Source: Enterococcus ureilyticus (GTDB lineage Bacteria; Bacillota; Bacilli; Lactobacillales; Enterococcaceae). From it: a stretch of DNA of 64,000 nucleotides. The notes below the pieces were generated by a model. The model made no database searches. It saw only the letters and a program-made list of their open reading frames with translations, and was not told the origin of the DNA. Every line of letters begins with the position of its first letter. Positions within the stretch are counted from its first letter, which is position 1. Below are positions 50,586 through 61,369 of the stretch, one piece after another. Location: NCBI RefSeq assembly GCF_001730315.1, contig NZ_MIKC01000038.1, positions 62,001 to 126,000 on the forward strand, read 5' to 3'. A program made the position numbers and the translations under genes.

Positions 50586-51488
50586 TTAATAATCATCTTT
50601 ACGATAGCCAAAATCCTGTAAATGAACTTTTTTATCACGCCAATCTTTTTGAACTTTTACCCAAAGCTCTAAATAGACTTTGTCATCTAATAAATGCTCA
50701 ATGTCTTGTCTTGCTTTCGTACCGATCATTTTAAGCATCTTTCCGCCTTTTCCAATGATGATTCCTTTTTGACTGTCGCGTTCAACTATGATCGTTGCTT
50801 GAATATGCACTTTGTCATTTTCATTGCGCTTCATTGAATCAACCACTACCGCAACAGAATGAGGGATCTCATCACGTGTAAGCAATAATACTTTTTCACG
50901 AACTAATTCAGAAACAATAAAATACTCAGGGTGATCTGTTACTTGATCATCTGGGAAATATTGCGGACCTTCTGGCATTTGATCAACCAACACATCCATC
51001 AAACGATCTACATTGTTTCCTTCAGTCGCTGAAATTGGTACAACCTCAGCAAACTCCATCTGACTAGCATAATCTTCGATAATTCCCAAAAGTTGATCTG
51101 GATGAACGGTATCTATTTTGTTGATCACTAAGTAGACTGGACTATTCATTGTTTTTAAACGTTCGATAATGAAATCGTCTCCCTTACCTCTTTTTTGATC
51201 AGCACTAATCATAAATAATGTCGCATCGACTTCACGTAATGCGCTGTATGCCGTTTCCACCATAAAATCTCCTAGACGATGTTTTGGTTTATGAATACCA
51301 GGTGTATCAATAAACACAATTTGCGCCTGTGGTACAGTATAAATCCCTTGGATTTTATTCCTTGTTGTTTGTGCTTTATCACTCATGATCGCAATCTTTT
51401 GTCCGACGATACGGTTTAATAATGTAGATTTCCCTACATTCGGTCTGCCTACGATTGCTACAAATCCGGATTTATGTTCTTCTGTCAT
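50586..51488 (-). CDS. era: GTPase Era
   Basis: Era is an essential GTPase for 16S rRNA maturation and 30S assembly. G1 is GRPNVGKS (14-21), G3 DTPGIHKP and G4 NKID, and the C-terminal KH domain has [15 protein letters not shown]. The length of 300 residues is normal. The start follows GGAGAGACACG. It follows dgkA by 12 bases in the ybeY-dgkA-era run. Confidence 0.97.
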   Translation of the reverse strand: MTEEHKSGFVAIVGRPNVGKSTLLNRIVGQKIAIMSDKAQTTRNKIQGIYTVPQAQIVFIDTPGIHKPKHRLGDFMVETAYSALREVDATLFMISADQKRGKGDDFIIERLKTMNSPVYLVINKIDTVHPDQLLGIIEDYASQMEFAEVVPISATEGNNVDRLMDVLVDQMPEGPQYFPDDQVTDHPEYFIVSELVREKVLLLTRDEIPHSVAVVVDSMKRNENDKVHIQATIIVERDSQKGIIIGKGGKMLKMIGTKARQDIEHLLDDKVYLELWVKVQKDWRDKKVHLQDFGYRKDDY

Positions 51489-51500
51489 CGTGTCTCTCCT

Positions 51501-51908
51501 CTATAAAAAATCTTGTAGTATTTGCCAAATTTTTGGAACAAACAGTAGCAAGCCAACAACGACAGCAAATCCTGTCGTTAAAAGTACTGCGCCGGCCGCC
51601 ATATCTTTGACTTTTTTACCTATCGGATGAAAATGAAAATCTGTTACCATATCGACAACATTTTCAAATACTGTATTAATGATCTCCATGACTAATACCA
51701 GAAAAATCGCCAAGAGTAACCATAACCATTCCCAAGTAGCCAAATGGAAAACAAAGCCAATAATCACAGCGACTATCCCCATAACAACATGCGTCCGCAT
51801 ATTGTGTTCCTCTTTAAACACCGTCTTGATCCCTTGTATAGCGAATTCCAATGATGCTACGAAGTGCTTGTTTTTTTCAGTCCGTTTATCTTTTGAGTCC
51901 ATAGGCAT
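51501..51908 (-). CDS. dgkA: Undecaprenol/diacylglycerol kinase, DgkA type
   Basis: This small trimeric membrane kinase in Gram-positives recycles undecaprenol to undecaprenyl phosphate. Three membrane helices are visible (about 44-60, 63-82, 108-130), with the catalytic block [17 protein letters not shown] between the second and third. The length of 135 residues is standard. It overlaps ybeY by 23 bases, so the two are coupled. Its ATG at 51908 or a second ATG two codons on could be used. Confidence 0.93.
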   Translation of the reverse strand: MPMDSKDKRTEKNKHFVASLEFAIQGIKTVFKEEHNMRTHVVMGIVAVIIGFVFHLATWEWLWLLLAIFLVLVMEIINTVFENVVDMVTDFHFHPIGKKVKDMAAGAVLLTTGFAVVVGLLLFVPKIWQILQDFL

Positions 51909-52362
51909 CTAAAATCTCTTTCTGTAATCCAAACATTTCCTTCTCATCTTCAGGTTCCATATGATCGTAACCGTTTAAATGTAAAAATCCATGTACCGCT
52001 AAAAAACCAAGCTCACGCTCAAAAGAATGCCCGTATTCTTGAGCTTGCTCTGCCGCCCGTTCAGTAGAAATCATGATATCTCCAAGATTTCGTGGGAAGG
52101 CCGCATCTTCATCTTCAAAAATAATCGGCACCTCATCCTCCCCTTCTTCTTCCAAAGCAAAACTAATGACATCTGTAGGGACATCTTTTCCGCGATACTC
52201 TTTATTTATCACTTGAATACCTGAATTGTCCATAAAAGTCACAGACATTTCAGTATCATCTGATATTTTCAAATGACTCGCTGCAAACTGCAGCAAGTTT
52301 TCTACTTCTTCTAAATTATCCTGCGATAGGTTATTTGTTTCATCAATGAATGAAATATCCAT
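51886..52362 (-). CDS. ybeY: rRNA maturation endonuclease YbeY
   Basis: YbeY is a zinc-dependent RNase involved in 16S rRNA 3' maturation. The metal motif [11 protein letters not shown] gives His 124, 128 and 134. Upstream blocks are [15 protein letters not shown] and [15 protein letters not shown]. The length of 158 residues is standard. Its start overlaps the end of pgpH by one base. Confidence 0.97.
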   Translation of the reverse strand: MDISFIDETNNLSQDNLEEVENLLQFAASHLKISDDTEMSVTFMDNSGIQVINKEYRGKDVPTDVISFALEEEGEDEVPIIFEDEDAAFPRNLGDIMISTERAAEQAQEYGHSFERELGFLAVHGFLHLNGYDHMEPEDEKEMFGLQKEILDAYGLKR

Positions 52363-54560
52363 TAGTCATCTCTCTTTTCTTGTTCATCTTTCATTTCTTC
52401 AGCTTCTGATTTCATTTTTGGATACTTGATTCTTGAATGGAACGTACTGCACAATCCATTGATAAGTGACTTTTCAATAATCCGAATCTCTTTCATTGTT
52501 AAACCACAATCGTCCAATTGACCATCAGAAATCCGATCTTGGATCACATTATGAACAAATTCATGAATTTTTTCGTTTGTAGGATTATCCATTGCTCGGA
52601 CAGCTGCTTCACATGTATCAGCAATACTGACAATTCCAGCTTCTCTTGTTTGAGGTTTTGGTCCTGGATAGCGAAAATCACTCTCTGAGATATCCGAGTT
52701 TCGTTCCTTAGCTTTAACGTAGAAAAACTTCATTAAAGTCGTACCATGATGTTGACGACAAATATCGATCACCACTTCAGGCATATGATAGTCTTCTAAA
52801 ATTTTAGCTCCATCTATTACATGACCAAAAATAATTTGTTTGCTATCTTCTGGCAACAAGAAATTATGTGGATTCTCCGCACCAGCTGGTAAATTCTCAA
52901 CAAAGAAATTGGCATGTTTAATTTTGCCGATATCGTGATAGTAACAGGCAACTCGTGTTAATAATGAGCGTCCACCGATTTCAGCTACTGCATTTGCACT
53001 TAAACTCGCTACCATCATACTATGATGGTAGGTTCCAGGCGCTTCTTCAAGTAATTGCTTCAAAAGTGGATGATTGGGATTACTCAATTCATTGAGAATA
53101 ATCACACTGTCATCTGTTACGAGCAATTCTATATAAGGATGCAGTCCCATTGTTGCTAGGAAAGACAATATCGTTCCCGCTAACGCACAAATCATCATTG
53201 TCCATGATTTACCATCAAAAAAGTTCATGCCTTGATAAATCATTAAAACAAAGTCCAAACTCACTGGGAAGATGATCACCCAAAAAACAGCAATCAAACC
53301 TTGTTCACCAATCCGTGTTCGTTTCACAACTGTTGCTAGTAGACCAGAAAACATATAACTCACGAGAATGATCGTCAACGAGTTCGTTCCTATCGAATTA
53401 TAAAAAACGAAAAGCGAAAAAATCACTTGGAAGACCGCTGCCAGAACTCCTGCTCTTCTACTGACAAAGTAATTTAAAACAAGCGGTGTAAATGCTGCTG
53501 GGAAGAACAACGAGATATACAGCATTTGTTCGCTCTGGAAAATTTGGAAAAACTTCATTAAAACCACACTTAACGACATGGCAACTACATAAAATAAAAC
53601 AAAGTGTCTACGTCTGCCCTCTTCGGTTACTTGCTTAGTAAAAAACAATAAGACGAAAATTTGTAATACGATAGCTAGAGCTAAAGCAACCATTGGAAAT
53701 AAGGATGTACTCTGATTTGTCATTCCTAATAATTCAAGTTTTTCCATTGCTTTGCTATCAATTTGTGTGCCTTCCCGAACAATGATTTCACCTTGATAGA
53801 TCATTGACGGAGGTACAGCATCCATTGCATTTTGGCGCATTTCTTTGGTTTTTTTATCATTGGCAAAATCGTTAGCCACAATTCCTTCATTGACAATATA
53901 GCGAATTTCTTGTTGCATCGTGCTAGTAACATCTAAAAATTGAATTTTTTCGATTGCATTTTGGCGAATCGAATCCAAATCAGCTTCCCGAACATGATCT
54001 TTCATCTTTTCATCGACGATTTTTAAGCTCTCTGTCTTCACTTGCTGAATTTGATTAGCATCTAAAGAAAATATATTTTGATAGAAAACATTGGGAAATT
54101 TTTGATAAAAAGAAACCTCATCTTGATCCAATGATTCGAATTGAGCTTTTAAATTGGCTACTCTTTCTTCGATTGTTGGTTTAGGGATTGTTTCATCTTT
54201 TTTGGCTTTGGCTTTTTTTTCTTCATACTCTTTATCTGTTTTTTCGTTTGCAGTGGTAATCAATTTAAATAATTTTTCAATTCTTTTATGTTGAATGTCT
54301 GCCGTGTCTTCTTGATAAATGTATTCAGGTGTGACCGCTTCAGCGGCTAGCTTTTTCTTTTGTGCTGTTTCGTAAGTATTTTCAATATTTTTATTTGCTC
54401 GAATCGTATTTTCAGCAAGTTGCCCTTCCTTGATTTCGACTCTTTTTTGGTGAACACTGCCAAACATGATCACAAATAAAAAACAAGAGAAAACGAGTAA
54501 AAGTATCGGAATATAAGCTTTCCCTAACCTATCGCGTAATTTTAATAATGAGTATTTCAA
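52362..54560 (-). CDS. pgpH: c-di-AMP phosphodiesterase PgpH (7TMR-HD)
   Basis: This 7TMR-HDED membrane protein degrades cyclic di-AMP in Firmicutes. An N-terminal helix ([19 protein letters not shown]) precedes a roughly 240-residue extracellular domain, then seven membrane helices (about 285-475) and a cytoplasmic HD domain with [20 protein letters not shown] and [10 protein letters not shown]. The start is uncertain: the frame opens with TTG at 54584, but AAAGGAG fits the TTG at 54560, used here. The length is about 732 residues. It lies between phoH and ybeY. Confidence 0.93.
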   Translation of the reverse strand: MKYSLLKLRDRLGKAYIPILLLVFSCFLFVIMFGSVHQKRVEIKEGQLAENTIRANKNIENTYETAQKKKLAAEAVTPEYIYQEDTADIQHKRIEKLFKLITTANEKTDKEYEEKKAKAKKDETIPKPTIEERVANLKAQFESLDQDEVSFYQKFPNVFYQNIFSLDANQIQQVKTESLKIVDEKMKDHVREADLDSIRQNAIEKIQFLDVTSTMQQEIRYIVNEGIVANDFANDKKTKEMRQNAMDAVPPSMIYQGEIIVREGTQIDSKAMEKLELLGMTNQSTSLFPMVALALAIVLQIFVLLFFTKQVTEEGRRRHFVLFYVVAMSLSVVLMKFFQIFQSEQMLYISLFFPAAFTPLVLNYFVSRRAGVLAAVFQVIFSLFVFYNSIGTNSLTIILVSYMFSGLLATVVKRTRIGEQGLIAVFWVIIFPVSLDFVLMIYQGMNFFDGKSWTMMICALAGTILSFLATMGLHPYIELLVTDDSVIILNELSNPNHPLLKQLLEEAPGTYHHSMMVASLSANAVAEIGGRSLLTRVACYYHDIGKIKHANFFVENLPAGAENPHNFLLPEDSKQIIFGHVIDGAKILEDYHMPEVVIDICRQHHGTTLMKFFYVKAKERNSDISESDFRYPGPKPQTREAGIVSIADTCEAAVRAMDNPTNEKIHEFVHNVIQDRISDGQLDDCGLTMKEIRIIEKSLINGLCSTFHSRIKYPKMKSEAEEMKDEQEKRDD

Positions 54561-54592
54561 CGGAATTTTCACTCCTTTCCGCAAATCTAAGA

Positions 54593-55561
54593 CTATTGTT
54601 GATTTTCTTTTTCGTAAGCTCGAATAATTTGAGCCACTACTGGATGTCTTACCACATCACTAGCATCAAAATGAACAAAAGCAATTTTGTCGATCGACTG
54701 CAACGTTCTTTCGGCATGAATTAAGCCACTCGCTACACCCTTAGGTAAATCGACTTGACTTGTATCACCATTGACAATCATCCTTGAGTTAAAACCTAAT
54801 CTGGTCAAAAACATCTTCATCTGAGCAACCGTTGTATTTTGTGCTTCATCTAAAATGACAAATGCATCGTCTAATGTTCGTCCCCGCATATAGGCTAATG
54901 GAGCAATTTCGATCACACCACGTTCCATCAATCGATTTGTATGTTCCATACCAAAAACTTGGTACAATGCATCGTAAACAGGACGTAAATACGGATCAAC
55001 CTTCTCTTTAAAATCACCAGGTAAAAAGCCTAGACTTTCACCTGCTTCAACAGCTGGACGAGTCAAAATAATTTTTTGAACTTCGCCTTTTTTTAATGCA
55101 GAAACAGCCATAACAACTGCTAAAAATGTTTTACCGGTTCCCGCAGGGCCGATTCCAAAAATAATATCACGTTTTCGAACCGCATCGATATATCTTTTTT
55201 GACCGATATTTTTAATCCGAATTGCTCTGCCGTGATGATCCTTAAGAATTTCTTCTTCATACATCACAATAAAGGCATCCAAATCATTACTTTTCGCCAT
55301 TTTCAAAGCTGACACAACATCTGGCGTACTAATTTTGATGCCTCGTTTAATCAACACCTGTAATGTACGTAAAACAGAAGCCACCAATTGTACTTCGTTT
55401 TCTTCACCTAACAATTGGATTGTTTCACCACGTGTGTTGATTGTGACCGCTGTATTTTCTTCTAAATATTTTATATGTTTATCGTGGTTTCCTAAAAGCA
55501 TACTCACATCATCAGAATCATTTAGTTTTAATTCCAAAGATATTGGCTGATTTTCTGTCAA
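54593..55561 (-). CDS. phoH: PhoH-like ATPase
   Basis: This cytoplasmic P-loop ATPase of the PhoH family is linked to RNA metabolism and often sits next to ybeY. Walker A is GPAGTGKT (138-145), followed by LTRPAVEAGESLGFLPGD and the Walker B block DDAFVILDEAQNTT. The length of 322 residues is normal. The start is TTG 55561 with GGAGATGGG upstream. It is first in the phoH-pgpH-ybeY-dgkA-era run. Confidence 0.95.
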   Translation of the reverse strand: MTENQPISLELKLNDSDDVSMLLGNHDKHIKYLEENTAVTINTRGETIQLLGEENEVQLVASVLRTLQVLIKRGIKISTPDVVSALKMAKSNDLDAFIVMYEEEILKDHHGRAIRIKNIGQKRYIDAVRKRDIIFGIGPAGTGKTFLAVVMAVSALKKGEVQKIILTRPAVEAGESLGFLPGDFKEKVDPYLRPVYDALYQVFGMEHTNRLMERGVIEIAPLAYMRGRTLDDAFVILDEAQNTTVAQMKMFLTRLGFNSRMIVNGDTSQVDLPKGVASGLIHAERTLQSIDKIAFVHFDASDVVRHPVVAQIIRAYEKENQQ

Positions 55562-55682
55562 AAAATGCCCATCTCCTTTATTTTTTCATTCTTTATAATC
55601 ATACCATATTATTTATTTATTAAAAAGAGAGTGGATTAAAACAACTATTTCTATCTCAACTTCTCAGGCTGTTATTTAGACA

Positions 55683-55712
55683 AAAAAACCAACGGAAATC
55701 CGTTGGTTTTTT
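55683..55712. terminator. Terminator after yqeY
   Basis: AAAAAACCAACGGA (55683-55696) is the exact inverse of TCCGTTGGTTTTTT (55699-55712). The nominal loop is two bases. Confidence 0.85.
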
Positions 55713-55719
55713 CCTTTGA

Positions 55720-56169
55720 CTAATTCTCTTGTAGTAATTCTTTTGCAATTGCATTGACTTGATTGCCGTCTGCTTTACCTTTTACTTTAGGCATTACAAC
55801 ACCCATTACTTTACCAAATTCATTTGGTGAAGTTGCTCCAGTCTGATCAATTGCCGTCTGAACAATCTGACGAATTTCTTCTTCTGAAAGTTGTTTTGGC
55901 ATATATTTTTCAACAATTGCGATTTCGATTTTTACTTTGTCAGCAAGATCGTCACGTCCCGCTTTTTCAAACTCTGACAAAGAGTCTCTACGCTGTTTCA
56001 TCTCACGAGATAAAACTGTTAACTCTTCTTCTCCGTCCAAATCACGGCCAGCTTTAATCTGCTCATTTTGAATGGCTGCCTTCAGCATACGAAGAACGGA
56101 TAAAGTCTCTTTATCTTTGGCCTTCATTGCTACCTTGATATCGTCATTCAATGTTATTAGTAATGACAT
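55720..56169 (-). CDS. GatB/YqeY domain protein
   Basis: YqeY proteins resemble the tail domain of the amidotransferase subunit GatB; a tRNA-related role is presumed. Blocks are LLITLNDDIKVAMKAKDKETLSVLRML, EIAIVEKYMPKQLSEEEI and GKVMGVVMPKVKGKADG. The length of 149 residues is standard. It follows rpsU by 25 bases and ends at a strong terminator, so rpsU-yqeY is an operon. Confidence 0.94.
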   Translation of the reverse strand: MSLLITLNDDIKVAMKAKDKETLSVLRMLKAAIQNEQIKAGRDLDGEEELTVLSREMKQRRDSLSEFEKAGRDDLADKVKIEIAIVEKYMPKQLSEEEIRQIVQTAIDQTGATSPNEFGKVMGVVMPKVKGKADGNQVNAIAKELLQEN

Positions 56170-56194
56170 ACAACCAGCTCCAATTCATCGAAAA

Positions 56195-56371
56195 CTAGAA
56201 TTTTTTACGTTTTCTAGCTGCTTCAGATTTTTTCTTACGCTTTACACTTGGTTTTTCGTAGAATTCACGTTTACGAGATTCTTGTAAAGTACCCGCTTTT
56301 GAAACGGAACGTTTGAAGCGACGAAGAGCATCGTCAAGAGATTCGTTTTTACGAACGACAGTTTTTGACAT
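56195..56371 (-). CDS. rpsU: 30S ribosomal protein S21
   Basis: This 58-residue basic protein starts [19 protein letters not shown], includes [17 protein letters not shown] and ends ARKRKKF, which is the S21 family. ATG 56371 follows GGAGGGAATTAAC. It has a strong SigA promoter at 56458-56486 and is followed by yqeY. S21 is part of the 30S platform and takes part in translation initiation. Confidence 0.97.
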   Translation of the reverse strand: MSKTVVRKNESLDDALRRFKRSVSKAGTLQESRKREFYEKPSVKRKKKSEAARKRKKF

Positions 56372-56457
56372 GTTAATTCCCTCCCTCCGAGCTTAAAAAG
56401 TAACCGTTTTTTATATTTATGAGTTATTCAACATAAATAAAATACCGTTCTTTTTAC

Positions 56458-56486
56458 ATTATATCGAATGGTTATTTTAACGTCAA
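56458..56486 (-). promoter_or_regulatory. rpsU promoter
   Basis: On the minus strand TTGACG (56486-56481), 17 bases, then a perfect TATAAT (56463-56458). Confidence 0.85.
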
Positions 56487-56578
56487 CCATTGTATTGAAA
56501 AAATGCATAAAAAAGTGCCAAAATGAGTAAAGTTTTACACACATTTGTAATATTCATGATTTTTTCTGAAAAAAAGGA

Positions 56579-57007
56579 TCATTTACACTCTTCACAACGA
56601 CCAAAAATCTCAAATCGATGGCCTTCTATTTCACATCCGCTTAATTGTTCTTTAAAAAAATCCATCGGACACATGTGGATTTCTTTTGTTTTTCCACAAA
56701 CCGTACAAATAAAATGATGATGATGTCCCACTTCTTGACAGCAATGAAAACGAAACTTTTTTTCCCCATTCAAATCAGTGGTTTCTAACAGGTCTAAATT
56801 TTCAAAATCATGTAAATTTCGGTAGATCGTATCGTAGCTGACCCCTTGATATTCTTGATTCATGAATTCATATACTTCTCGCGCTGAAATATATCGGTTT
56901 CTTCTAATTAGATATGTAATCATTGCTTCTCTTTTTTTTGTGTATTTTAAGCCATGTTCCTTCATCACACTCAGTGATTGCTCTACTTTAGAGTTTGATT
57001 GTGCCAT
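56579..57007 (-). CDS. Fur-family metal regulator, probably Zur
   Basis: This is a metal-responsive repressor. A winged helix (about 15-80, KKREAMITYL and GVSYDTIYRNLHDFENLDLL) is followed by the metal domain with HHHHFIC (95-101), the structural zinc pairs C101/C104 and C138/C141, and EIEGHRFEIFGRC. The start chosen is ATG 57007 after GGAGG; the frame is open to 57028. The TCAGAATCATTACGA dyad upstream resembles a Zur box more than Fur or PerR boxes, which supports Zur. PerR or Fur cannot be excluded from sequence alone. Confidence 0.85.
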   Translation of the reverse strand: MAQSNSKVEQSLSVMKEHGLKYTKKREAMITYLIRRNRYISAREVYEFMNQEYQGVSYDTIYRNLHDFENLDLLETTDLNGEKKFRFHCCQEVGHHHHFICTVCGKTKEIHMCPMDFFKEQLSGCEIEGHRFEIFGRCEECK

Positions 57008-57029
57008 TTTATAGCCTCCACCCTTCAAA

Positions 57030-57044
57030 TCAGAATCATTACGA
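57030..57044. promoter_or_regulatory. Candidate Zur box between zur and ppsR
   Basis: TCAGAAT-C-ATTACGA matches the 7-1-7 Zur-type dyad TCGTAAT-n-ATTACGA with two differences in one arm. It lies 23 bases before the regulator start and just upstream of the divergent ppsR -10. Confidence 0.45.
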
Positions 57045-57062
57045 ATAAGATCGATGAAGATA

Positions 57063-57071
57063 TGGTATAAT
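57063..57071 (+). promoter_or_regulatory. Extended -10 promoter of ppsR
   Basis: TGG-TATAAT (57063-57071) is a perfect extended -10, 34 bases before the start. Confidence 0.6.
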
Positions 57072-57105
57072 AAGTAGATAAAAAAAGCAAGAGAGGAATC
57101 ACTTT

Positions 57106-57963
57106 ATGACAACTAATGAGCAAAAAAAATGTGTAACGATCTTTGTTATATCAGATTCAGCAGGAGAAACAGCTTCAAAACTAGCCGCAGCTTCGATGGC
57201 GCAATATCCCACCGTAGATTTTTCATTATTTAGACGAACCTTTGCTAAAGAGGAAGATAAGTTAAGAAAAGCACTCGAAGATGCAAAACGTGAAAACGCC
57301 ATGGTTTTACATACTATCGTCAATGAACGGTTAGTAAAAATCGCAAATGATTTTTTTGATGAGCACGATTTATATCACTTCGATATATTAACACCACCTG
57401 TTGCAGAGATTGAACGATTGACTGGAATTGCACCTACTAGAGAACCTGGGGCACTCCATCACTTGAATGAAAATTACTTTAAACGAATCGAAGCAATGGA
57501 ATTTGCTGTAAAATATGATGATGGAAAAGACCCTAGAGGATTTTTGGAAGCGGATGTTCTTTTGCTCGGTGTTTCAAGAACTTCAAAAACGCCTCTTAGT
57601 TTGTTTTTAGCCAACAAAAATTTGAAGGTTGCAAATTTACCTTTGATTCCAGAAGCACATTTACCAAAGCAACTATGGGAAACAAACCCTAAAAAAATCG
57701 TCGGCTTAACGAATGATCCTGACATCTTGAATGGTATCCGCAAGGAACGAATGAGAACTTACGGATTGCCAGCTGATACATCGTATTCAGACATTGAGAA
57801 AATTAGAAAAGAATTAGCTTTCGCAAGTGATTTATATACAAAACTAGGATGTGTTGTCATCAATGTTGCTTCCTTGTCTATTGAAGAAACTGCTTCAATG
57901 ATTTTAAATGCCTTAAACTTAGAAGACCACAGCTATTATGCTACTGAGTCACCTGAAGCTTAA
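57106..57963 (+). CDS. Pyruvate, phosphate dikinase regulatory protein (DUF299)
   Basis: DUF299 proteins are bifunctional ADP-dependent kinases and Pi-dependent phosphorylases acting on a Thr of pyruvate, phosphate dikinase or PEP synthase. ISDSAGETA (15-23) and the P-loop-like GVSRTSKTP (165-173) are the family motifs; 285 residues is the usual length. The start follows GAGAGGAATC. It is divergent from the Fur-family regulator. The target dikinase is not in the window. Confidence 0.92.
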   Translation: MTTNEQKKCVTIFVISDSAGETASKLAAASMAQYPTVDFSLFRRTFAKEEDKLRKALEDAKRENAMVLHTIVNERLVKIANDFFDEHDLYHFDILTPPVAEIERLTGIAPTREPGALHHLNENYFKRIEAMEFAVKYDDGKDPRGFLEADVLLLGVSRTSKTPLSLFLANKNLKVANLPLIPEAHLPKQLWETNPKKIVGLTNDPDILNGIRKERMRTYGLPADTSYSDIEKIRKELAFASDLYTKLGCVVINVASLSIEETASMILNALNLEDHSYYATESPEA

Positions 57964-57968
57964 AAATA

Positions 57969-58017
57969 AAAAAACTAAAAGTGTTGAGATAATCATTCTC
58001 ATTACTTTTAGTTTTTT
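57969..58017. terminator. Bidirectional terminator between ppsR and thrB
   Basis: AAAAAACTAAAAGT (57969-57982) is the exact inverse of ACTTTTAGTTTTTT (58004-58017). An inner TGAGA/TTCTCA stem extends it. Confidence 0.85.
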
Positions 58018-58022
58018 ATTCT

Positions 58023-58886
58023 TTAAAAGACTTGAATGCCTTCTTGATCGATCGATAACACGTGAATCGTTGCAGAAATAGATAATTTTCCTAATTTGCG
58101 AACCATTTCATCCGTCTTTTCTTCTGGTGACAAAATTAAAACAGTTGGTCCCGCACCACTCAAGAATGCTCCATACAAGCCCATTTCATGACTGAGCAAA
58201 CGAATTTGTTCCAAGTGAGGAACTAGATTTTTGCGATATGCTTCGTGCCAACGATCCTTTTCCATCATCCGTCCAGCTAGCGGTAAATTGCCGTTTAAGA
58301 TTGCCGCAATCATAACATTTGCAATCGAGCTTGCTTGTACTGCTTCTTTATAAGGAATCGAAGTTGGTAAAACGCTACGACTCTCACTAGTCAAAAGTTG
58401 CATATCTGGGATAAAAGCTATTACATCACACATAGGAAAATGGTGTTTCACTGAATGAACTTCTCCATCAACATAGCTTGCAACAACGAAATCTCCGCAT
58501 ATAGCAGGCGCTACATTATCTGGATGTCCCTCCATCTCAGTTGCGATTTGCACTTTGTCTTTTTGGGATAAATTCAGATTTCCTAAACGATTGGCTAATT
58601 CAATACCACCAACGATTACACTGGAACTACTGCCTAATCCTCTAGCCAAAGGGATATCTGAGGTCATTTTCAACACTTTTGGTGAGAGATCAGGCGCTAC
58701 TTTAAGAGCAGTCTGAATAAGTAAATTTGTTGCATCGCTTGGAATATCTGAGCCTAAAGAATGAATGATTTTCCATTCTGCAGCATTTTCTAGTACTTCT
58801 ATGCTCAAATATTGCGACAAGGCTATGCCACATGAGTCAAAACCCGGACCTAAATTTGCACTGGTAGCGGGAATCCTTATTTTCAT
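58023..58886 (-). CDS. thrB: Homoserine kinase
   Basis: This GHMP-family kinase phosphorylates homoserine. [13 protein letters not shown] is the N-terminal motif, [16 protein letters not shown] the ATP site (about 83-98) and [15 protein letters not shown] motif 3. The length of 287 residues is normal. Its ATG overlaps the thrC stop as ATGA. It is the last gene of hom-thrC-thrB. Confidence 0.97.
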   Translation of the reverse strand: MKIRIPATSANLGPGFDSCGIALSQYLSIEVLENAAEWKIIHSLGSDIPSDATNLLIQTALKVAPDLSPKVLKMTSDIPLARGLGSSSSVIVGGIELANRLGNLNLSQKDKVQIATEMEGHPDNVAPAICGDFVVASYVDGEVHSVKHHFPMCDVIAFIPDMQLLTSESRSVLPTSIPYKEAVQASSIANVMIAAILNGNLPLAGRMMEKDRWHEAYRKNLVPHLEQIRLLSHEMGLYGAFLSGAGPTVLILSPEEKTDEMVRKLGKLSISATIHVLSIDQEGIQVF

Positions 58887-59941
58887 AGTTCTGACACTCC
58901 ATTACGTAAATGGATCCGCATTTCTTCTAAATCACTCATTTTAGATATTTTTACATCTGTTGCATTAATTGCTGTATCAGGATCTTTCAATCCATTACCA
59001 GTGAAAACAGCTACTACCGTTTCACCTTGTTTGATTTTACCGCTTTTGACATGTTGAATGATACCAGCTAAGGAAGCCGCTGATCCAGGTTCAACAAAAA
59101 CCCCGTCTTGTGCTGCTACTTTGCGATACGCATTTAATATTTCTTCATCAGTTACAGAGTCAATATATCCATTTGACTCGTCTCGTGCTGCTTCTGCTAA
59201 CTTCCAGCTAGCTGGGTTTCCGATCCGAATAGCTGTTGCAATTGTTTCAGGCTGTTCAATCACTTCACCTTTTACGATTGCCGCAGCGCCTTCCGCTTCA
59301 AAGCCATGCATTCTAGGTAAAAGTGTTCCTTTCTTATCGTGCCATTCTTTAAAGCCTTTCCAATAAGCAGAAATGTTTCCAGCATTTCCTACTGGAATCG
59401 CTAGGACATCTGGCGCTTTCCCAAGTTGCTCGCATACCTCAAAAGCAGCTGTTTTTTGCCCTTCTAAGCGATAGGGATTTACGGAATTTACTAATGCTAC
59501 GGCTTCTGTTTTAGCAATATCACGAACAGCTTTCAAGGCTTCATCAAAATTCCCAGGAATTGAAATGATATCTGCTCCGTAAATAATAGCTTGCGCTAAC
59601 TTACCCATTGCGATTTTGCCATCAGGAATAACAACATAGGCCTTAACACCTGCTCTTGTAGCATAGGCCGCAGCTGCAGCACTCGTATTACCAGTTGAAG
59701 CGCAAACGATCGCTTTTGCGCCTTCTTCTACTGCTTTAGCTACAGCCATGACCATTCCACGATCTTTAAATGAACCAGTAGGATTCAATCCTTCATATTT
59801 TCCATATAAATTGATCCCCAACTCTTTTGATAGGCTGTGTAGCGGGATTAAGGGGGTGTTCCCTTCTGCCAGTGAAATCATCGGTGTTTGGTCAGTGATT
59901 GGTAAATACTCTCGATATTGTTTTAGTAGTCCTTCATACAT
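58883..59941 (-). CDS. thrC: Threonine synthase
   Basis: This PLP enzyme converts phosphohomoserine to threonine. [11 protein letters not shown] places the PLP lysine at residue 59, and the glycine-rich PLP phosphate loop is [12 protein letters not shown]. The length of 352 residues is the short form usual in Firmicutes. The start follows TTGGAGGACTAAATCT and is four bases after hom. Confidence 0.97.
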   Translation of the reverse strand: MYEGLLKQYREYLPITDQTPMISLAEGNTPLIPLHSLSKELGINLYGKYEGLNPTGSFKDRGMVMAVAKAVEEGAKAIVCASTGNTSAAAAAYATRAGVKAYVVIPDGKIAMGKLAQAIIYGADIISIPGNFDEALKAVRDIAKTEAVALVNSVNPYRLEGQKTAAFEVCEQLGKAPDVLAIPVGNAGNISAYWKGFKEWHDKKGTLLPRMHGFEAEGAAAIVKGEVIEQPETIATAIRIGNPASWKLAEAARDESNGYIDSVTDEEILNAYRKVAAQDGVFVEPGSAASLAGIIQHVKSGKIKQGETVVAVFTGNGLKDPDTAINATDVKISKMSDLEEMRIHLRNGVSEL

Positions 59942-59945
59942 AGAT

Positions 59946-61235
59946 TTAGTCCTCCAATACTTTAAATGTGTTTAATAGTTCGAATTCATCGGTCGATTCG
60001 ATTTTTTTGGTTACTTGCTTCATTTGGTGTTTGGTGATCATGTGGGTAATTGCGACGATTCTAGCTCTCGTTCCATCAGATTTTTGCTGAACTAATTGAT
60101 CGAAGCTGACGTCTGCTTCTGTCATTATTTGCGTTAGTTTTAAAATTTGACCATGTCGATCTGGTACTTCGATCGAGAAATAATATTTCCCAGAAATCGT
60201 CTCGTCTTCTGCTAGCTTCGTATCATGTTGATATGCATTGAACATGTGTCCCGTTGTTCCTAAACGAATATTTTTAGCAATTGTGATCAAATCACTAACC
60301 ACACTCGTTGCAGTTGGCTTAGCTCCTGCACCTGGACCGTAATACATCGACTCTCCTACACCTGAACTTTCAATGAAAACAGCATTAAATTCATTACGAA
60401 CTGAAGCAATCGGGTGAGATTTTGCCACAAGCATTGGTCCCACTTCGACAGCAATACTGCCATTTTGATTTTCAGAAGAGCCAATCAGTTTCACTTCATA
60501 ACCTAACTGAGCAGCCATTTCAACATCATCCAACGATAATCCACGAATCCCACGTGTATCTACTTGGTCTAACCGAATATTCATACCAAATGCAAACTGG
60601 CTTAAAATAACCATTTTGTAAGCCGCATCGATACCATCCACATCATTAGTTGGATCAGATTCAGCAAATCCTAAGTCTTGCGCTTCTTTCAAAGCCTGAT
60701 CGTAAGATTTCTTCTCAGAAACCATTTGAGTCAGCATATAGTTAGTCGTGCCATTCACGATCCCTAAAACTTTCTGAATGTTATCTGCTGCTAAACTATT
60801 TGCAATCGTCCGCAAAATGGGGATACCACCCGCAACACTTGCCTCATAATATAGATCACAATGATTTTTTTGAGCTAATGCAACTAGTTCACTACCATGC
60901 TGTGCCAAGAGATCTTTATTTGCTGTTACAATATGTTTACCATTTTCTAGTGCTTTGGTAATGAAGGTTTTTGCTGGTTCGACTTTTCCTATTAATTCTA
61001 CAATAATTTTGATTTCATCATCATTGATAATATCTTCAATATTGGTCGTGAGTTGAATATCAAACTTCTCAGCTAAGCGTCTTTTTTCTGCTTCATCACG
61101 TACTAATGCTTTTGAAATGATGATTTCCATCCCTGTCACTTGAGAAATTTTTTCTTGATGTTCTTGTAAAATTGTCGGTACACCTGATCCGACTGTACCC
61201 AGTCCAAGTAAACCAATCTTTAGTTTTTCCTTCAT
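59946..61235 (-). CDS. hom: Homoserine dehydrogenase
   Basis: The enzyme reduces aspartate semialdehyde to homoserine. [11 protein letters not shown] (about 9-19) is the nucleotide site, and [12 protein letters not shown] and NGTTNYML mark the catalytic domain. The last 80 residues ([21 protein letters not shown]) form an ACT domain, so feedback by threonine is likely. The length is 429 residues. The start follows TTGGAGGAAGAAG. It is first in the hom-thrC-thrB operon. Confidence 0.97.
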   Translation of the reverse strand: MKEKLKIGLLGLGTVGSGVPTILQEHQEKISQVTGMEIIISKALVRDEAEKRRLAEKFDIQLTTNIEDIINDDEIKIIVELIGKVEPAKTFITKALENGKHIVTANKDLLAQHGSELVALAQKNHCDLYYEASVAGGIPILRTIANSLAADNIQKVLGIVNGTTNYMLTQMVSEKKSYDQALKEAQDLGFAESDPTNDVDGIDAAYKMVILSQFAFGMNIRLDQVDTRGIRGLSLDDVEMAAQLGYEVKLIGSSENQNGSIAVEVGPMLVAKSHPIASVRNEFNAVFIESSGVGESMYYGPGAGAKPTATSVVSDLITIAKNIRLGTTGHMFNAYQHDTKLAEDETISGKYYFSIEVPDRHGQILKLTQIMTEADVSFDQLVQQKSDGTRARIVAITHMITKHQMKQVTKKIESTDEFELLNTFKVLED

Positions 61236-61258
61236 TCTTCTTCCTCCAACTATAAAAT

Positions 61259-61302
61259 TAGAAACATTTCATTTTTCTCTAATAAAACATGTTTCTAGTA
61301 TA
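61259..61302 (-). promoter_or_regulatory. Promoter region of hom operon with inverted repeat
   Basis: TAGAAACAT (61259-61267) and ATGTTTCTA (61289-61297) are perfect nine-base arms 21 bases apart. The distal arm abuts a -10-like TATACT (61302-61297 on the minus strand). No T-box was seen, so a protein operator is possible. Confidence 0.45.
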
Positions 61303-61311
61303 ACGAACTGT

Positions 61312-61365
61312 CGAAAAAAAAACTACCCTTTTCTGTGAATTTCCCAGAGGAACCATAGAAAAAGG
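61312..61365 (-). terminator. Terminator after the ArsR-family gene
   Basis: On the minus strand CCTTTTTCTATG pairs with CACAGAAAAGGG across small mismatches, followed by TAGTTTTTTTTT. Confidence 0.65.
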
Positions 61366-61369
61366 TGAA

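Noticed and set aside
57474-57743. Minus-strand open frame of 89 codons inside the ppsR gene
   Set aside because: It is an antisense shadow of a conserved DUF299 gene with no start signal.
61236-61369. Possible threonine T-box ahead of hom
   Set aside because: The AGGGTGGnACCGCG element and terminator pair are absent. Only an arsR terminator and an inverted repeat are present.
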